Source of the DNA: CAVPEW01 sp963703565
GTDB taxonomy: Bacteria > Actinomycetota > Acidimicrobiia > Acidimicrobiales > VFJN01
DNA: 8,775 nucleotides
Direction: 5' to 3'
Assembly: GCA_963703565.1 (NCBI GenBank)
Contig: CAVPEW010000029.1
Coordinates: 1-8,775 of the forward strand
Shown here in pieces: positions 7,439-8,775 of this stretch. Positions within the stretch are counted from its first letter, which is position 1. The number at the start of each line of letters is the position of its first letter. Below the pieces are notes generated by a model. It saw only the letters and a program-made list of their open reading frames with translations, had not been told where the DNA came from and ran no database searches. Made by a program: the position numbers and the translations under genes.

Positions 7439-7469
7439 CCGGGCGCGCTGCCCGCCTGACCGGGCGCGG
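7420..7469. repeat. 21-bp tandem repeat, 2.3 copies, spanning the ligase-family stop codon
   Basis: Two identical 21-bp copies (7420-7440 and 7441-7461) start GGGCGCGCTGCCCGCC and end TGACC, followed by a partial copy GGGCGCG (7462-7468). The first copy contains the last codons and TGA of the ligase-family gene; the second carries the same TGA untranslated. Each copy can fold GGGC-GCGCT-GCCC. Because 21 is a multiple of three, the duplication keeps the frame and the stop. Confidence 0.9.
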
Positions 7470-7485
7470 CCGCGACCCGCGGTCG
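7440..7485 (+). terminator. GC-rich hairpins after the ligase-family gene, possible terminator
   Basis: CGGGC-GCGCT-GCCCG (7440-7454) and CCGCG-ACC-CGCGG (7470-7482) are consecutive short perfect stems directly after the stop codon. No T-rich tail follows, so they may only stabilise the 3' end. This is the natural place for transcription to end before the mraZ promoter. Confidence 0.3.
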
Positions 7486-7515
7486 GGTGGCCCCCGCGGC
7501 CCGGCCGCTTGCGAA

Positions 7516-7555
7516 CCGGAGTCGAGTCCGGAGGGGCATGGGCGATCATGCCCAT
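7516..7555. promoter_or_regulatory. Cluster of inverted repeats upstream of the mraZ promoter, possible operator
   Basis: Three dyads lie 30-70 bp before the -35 box: CCGGA-6-TCCGG (7516-7531), GGGCATG-6-CATGCCC (7534-7553), and ATGGGC-6-GCCCAT (7538-7555). The last two overlap, so a single sequence can pair in two registers. All have 6-bp spacers, a size that fits a dimeric DNA-binding protein. No known regulator is assigned. Confidence 0.4.
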
Positions 7556-7578
7556 CTGGCGGCATGCTGGGGCACGGA

Positions 7579-7613
7579 GTGGTTGACGGTGGATGAATCG
7601 AGGCATACGGTGG
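7579..7613 (+). promoter_or_regulatory. mraZ promoter with GTGG repeats
   Basis: TTGACG (7583-7588) and TACGGT (7606-7611) are separated by exactly 17 bp, a good sigma70-type match in a very GC-rich context. Transcription would start near 7618 and give a leader of about 100 nt before mraZ. GTGG occurs at 7579, 7589 and 7610, flanking or overlapping both boxes; the first two are one helical turn apart. In E. coli, MraZ represses its own promoter through TGGGN repeats spaced 5 nt apart. The match here is only partial, so autoregulation by these repeats is a guess. Confidence 0.55.
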
Positions 7614-7721
7614 CACACACGCTCCGGAGGGCACGGTGGTCCCGGCCAGCAGGTCCCGAGCGGGCAAGCGACGACGGCGCACGAGCGACGGCGCGAACGG
7701 CACCAGGAGACACAGCAGGGG

Positions 7722-8162
7722 ATGGAGCAGCGCCGGACCCGGTTCGTCGGGACCTATGAGCACGGTCTCGACGACAAGGGCCGGATGGTGCTGCCGGCCA
7801 GGATCCGGGCCCAACTCGGAGAGGTCGGAGTGGTCTCCAAGCTGGGTCCCTGCCTGGGGCTGTGGACGCAGGAGGGCTTCTACGAGGTGGCCGACCAGCT
7901 GACCCGACGAGTGGAGGACCGGCAGACGTCCATGAACGCCCTACGAGCGTTCGTGGGCGACGCCGTGGAGGTCGTGCCCGATCAGCAGGGTCGCATCGTG
8001 GTGCCGCTACGCCTTCGCGGGCTCGTGGGCCTCGAACGCGAGGCCGTCACCTCGGGCGTGATCACCCATGCCGAGATCTGGGCCGCCCAACGTTGGGTGG
8101 CGGCCCGCGACGCCGGGGCCGAAGAGCTCGACGAGCACCTGGCCGCCCACCCCCTGTTCTGA
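7722..8162 (+). CDS. mraZ: MraZ, transcriptional regulator of the dcw cluster
   Basis: 146 residues from ATG 7722 to TGA 8160-8162. The frame is open back to an ATG at 7593, but that would lie upstream of the -10 box and add a non-conserved 43-residue extension, whereas MraZ proteins are about 145 long and begin with a FxGxYEHxLDxKGR block. AGGAG (7705-7709) lies 12 nt before the chosen start. The protein has the two SpoVT/AbrB-type half-domains: DDKGRMVLPARIR near the start and DQQGRIVVPLRLR in the middle, each with the DxxGR signature. MraZ forms ring-shaped oligomers, binds DNA repeats and controls division and cell wall genes. It is followed by rsmH, the standard dcw order. Confidence 0.93.
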   Translation: MEQRRTRFVGTYEHGLDDKGRMVLPARIRAQLGEVGVVSKLGPCLGLWTQEGFYEVADQLTRRVEDRQTSMNALRAFVGDAVEVVPDQQGRIVVPLRLRGLVGLEREAVTSGVITHAEIWAAQRWVAARDAGAEELDEHLAAHPLF

Positions 8163-8215
8163 CGATGCCCGGTGCCCACCTCCTTCCCACCCCTCTCCGG
8201 CGTCGGTCCGCGCCG
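8163..8215 (+). promoter_or_regulatory. Pyrimidine tract and hairpin in the mraZ-rsmH gap
   Basis: Positions 8175-8196 are almost purely C/T, built as two 11-bp units beginning CCCACC (8175-8185 and 8186-8196). CACCTCCTT (8177-8185) is identical to the universal anti-Shine-Dalgarno sequence at the 3' end of 16S rRNA and could therefore pair with Shine-Dalgarno sequences such as that of rsmH. A perfect stem CCGGCG-8-CGCCGG follows (8197-8216). On the minus strand the tract reads as two GTGGG boxes 11 bp apart, which resembles a MraZ-type binding pattern. Confidence 0.4.
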
Positions 8216-8353
8216 GTCGGAGCCGCTCACCTGGGATCCTCCGGACGCCACGGTGGAAGGCCCACTCTCCGCTCGCTGCCCATCGAGCGCGACCGGGGTC
8301 GACAGCCCGGCGCGCGGCGGTCGCCCGGAGGGTCCCAGGTGAGCGGCTCCGAC
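8216..8353 (+). promoter_or_regulatory. Long inverted repeat that can sequester the rsmH ribosome binding site and start
   Basis: The left arm (8216-8247) and right arm (8322-8353) are complementary at 30 of 32 positions. One exception is a T-G pair (8237/8332), which is a wobble in RNA; the other is an A-C mismatch (8245/8324). The outer 21 bp are perfect. The loop is 74 nt (8248-8321) and can form small stems of its own, for example GTGG-5-CCAC (8253-8265) and GCTCG-8-CGAGC (8271-8288). The right arm contains the GGAGGG Shine-Dalgarno sequence (8327-8332) and the GTG start (8339-8341) of rsmH, so the folded RNA should block translation initiation. The repeat itself is plain in the sequence; the regulatory role is inference. 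Confidence 0.75.
8327..8332 (+). promoter_or_regulatory. Ribosome binding site of rsmH
   Basis: GGAGGG ends 6 nt before the GTG at 8339, close to ideal spacing, and decides this start. No ATG or GTG occurs further upstream in this frame within the mraZ-rsmH gap. The site lies inside the right arm of the long inverted repeat. Confidence 0.8.
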
Positions 8354-8775
8354 GAGGGGGCTCCGGGCGGGCCCGGACCTGCACGGCAGGGGGACTTCGT
8401 CCACGTCCCGGTGATGGTCTCCGAGGTCGTCGATCTGCTCTGCGAGGTGCCGGCGGGCTGGGTCATCGACGCCACGGTGGGGGGCGGGGGACACGCCGCC
8501 GCCTTGTTGGCGCGTGCCCCGCACCTGCACCTGCTCGGACTCGACCAGGACCCCACCGCCATCGAGGCGGCCCGCGCCCGGCTCGCCCCCTTCGCCGACC
8601 GCGTGGAGCTGCGGGTCGCCCGCTTCGACAGCCTCGCCGCGCTCGCCCAGCGCCAACTGCCCGGGCGGGGTGACCCCGCCTCCACCGGCTCCGCGTCGGG
8701 TTCGGATGCGATCGCGCCGGGCCCGGTGACCGGCGTGCTGTTCGACCTCGGCGTCAGCTCCCCGCAGCTCGACCG
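8339..8775 (+). CDS. rsmH: RsmH (MraW), 16S rRNA m4C1402 methyltransferase, 3' partial
   Basis: The gene starts at GTG 8339 and runs off the window; 145 codons are visible. RsmH uses S-adenosylmethionine to methylate N4 of C1402 in the decoding centre of 16S rRNA. After a 20-residue Gly/Pro-rich N-terminus comes FVHVPVMVSEVVDLL, then WVIDATVGGGGHAAALL (SAM-binding glycine loop), LGLDQDPTAIEAARARL, and FDLGVSSPQLD, all in the family order. Between the RFDSL block and FDLGVSS there is a Gly/Ser/Asp-rich stretch (QLPGRGDPASTGSASGSD onwards) about 20 residues longer than usual. It follows mraZ at the head of the dcw cluster and is probably co-transcribed with it. Its ribosome binding site and start codon lie in one arm of a long inverted repeat, suggesting translational control. 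Confidence 0.93.
   Translation, partial: MSGSDEGAPGGPGPARQGDFVHVPVMVSEVVDLLCEVPAGWVIDATVGGGGHAAALLARAPHLHLLGLDQDPTAIEAARARLAPFADRVELRVARFDSLAALAQRQLPGRGDPASTGSASGSDAIAPGPVTGVLFDLGVSSPQLD

Noticed and set aside
6164..7618. 484-codon minus-strand open frame
   Set aside because: Antisense to the HNH and ligase-family genes; shadow composition and no motif.
7593..7721. Longer mraZ starting at ATG 7593
   Set aside because: The start lies upstream of the -10 box, and the added 43 residues are not part of the MraZ family.
8216..8353. Inverted repeat as a miniature transposon or IS remnant
   Set aside because: No target-site duplication is seen next to the arms, the interior is only 74 nt, and one arm is part of the rsmH coding sequence and its ribosome binding site.

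Overview
The window is very GC-rich, with coding regions dominated by G/C third positions and many GTG starts. Gene content (MoxR/DUF58/transglutaminase operon, ROK kinase, HNH protein, mraZ-rsmH) points to an actinobacterium. The HNH protein style and the apparently leaderless promoters with TAnnnT boxes 8-9 nt before the start codon make me lean towards Acidimicrobiia or a relative; that class-level placement is inference.

Layout. Positions 1-154 hold the 3' end of an unidentified plus-strand gene. It converges on a minus-strand operon read in the order moxR-like AAA+ ATPase (4838-3858), DUF58 protein (3845-2657), TgpA-like membrane transglutaminase (2660-240). The three genes are tightly packed (12-bp gap, then a 4-bp GTGA overlap). 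This trio is a common bacterial module linked to envelope or peptidase-like functions: MoxR is the chaperone ATPase, DUF58 a membrane-anchored partner, and TgpA an extracytoplasmic transglutaminase. The DUF58 gene carries an apparent 1-base frameshift near 3761 that separates its membrane anchor from the rest.

A 98-bp divergent promoter region (4839-4936) separates this operon from plus-strand genes: a ROK-family sugar kinase (4937-5809), a coupled 86-aa protein of unknown function (5812-6072), an HNH endonuclease-like protein (6145-6684) with its own leaderless-type promoter, and a lipoate/biotin ligase-family protein (6722-7438) whose stop codon lies in a 21-bp tandem duplication.

After a 283-bp regulatory gap with dyads and a good sigma70-type promoter comes the start of the division and cell wall (dcw) cluster: mraZ (7722-8162), then rsmH/mraW (8339 to the window end, 3' partial). 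The 176-bp mraZ-rsmH gap is the most unusual part of the window. A 32-bp near-perfect inverted repeat (8216-8247 against 8322-8353, 74-nt loop) buries both the Shine-Dalgarno sequence and the GTG start of rsmH in one arm. A pyrimidine tract identical over 9 nt to the universal 16S anti-Shine-Dalgarno sequence precedes it. This looks like a structured 5' leader that could control rsmH translation.

No stretch longer than 300 bases lacks a gene. I see no tRNA, rRNA, CRISPR array, insertion sequence or phage gene.
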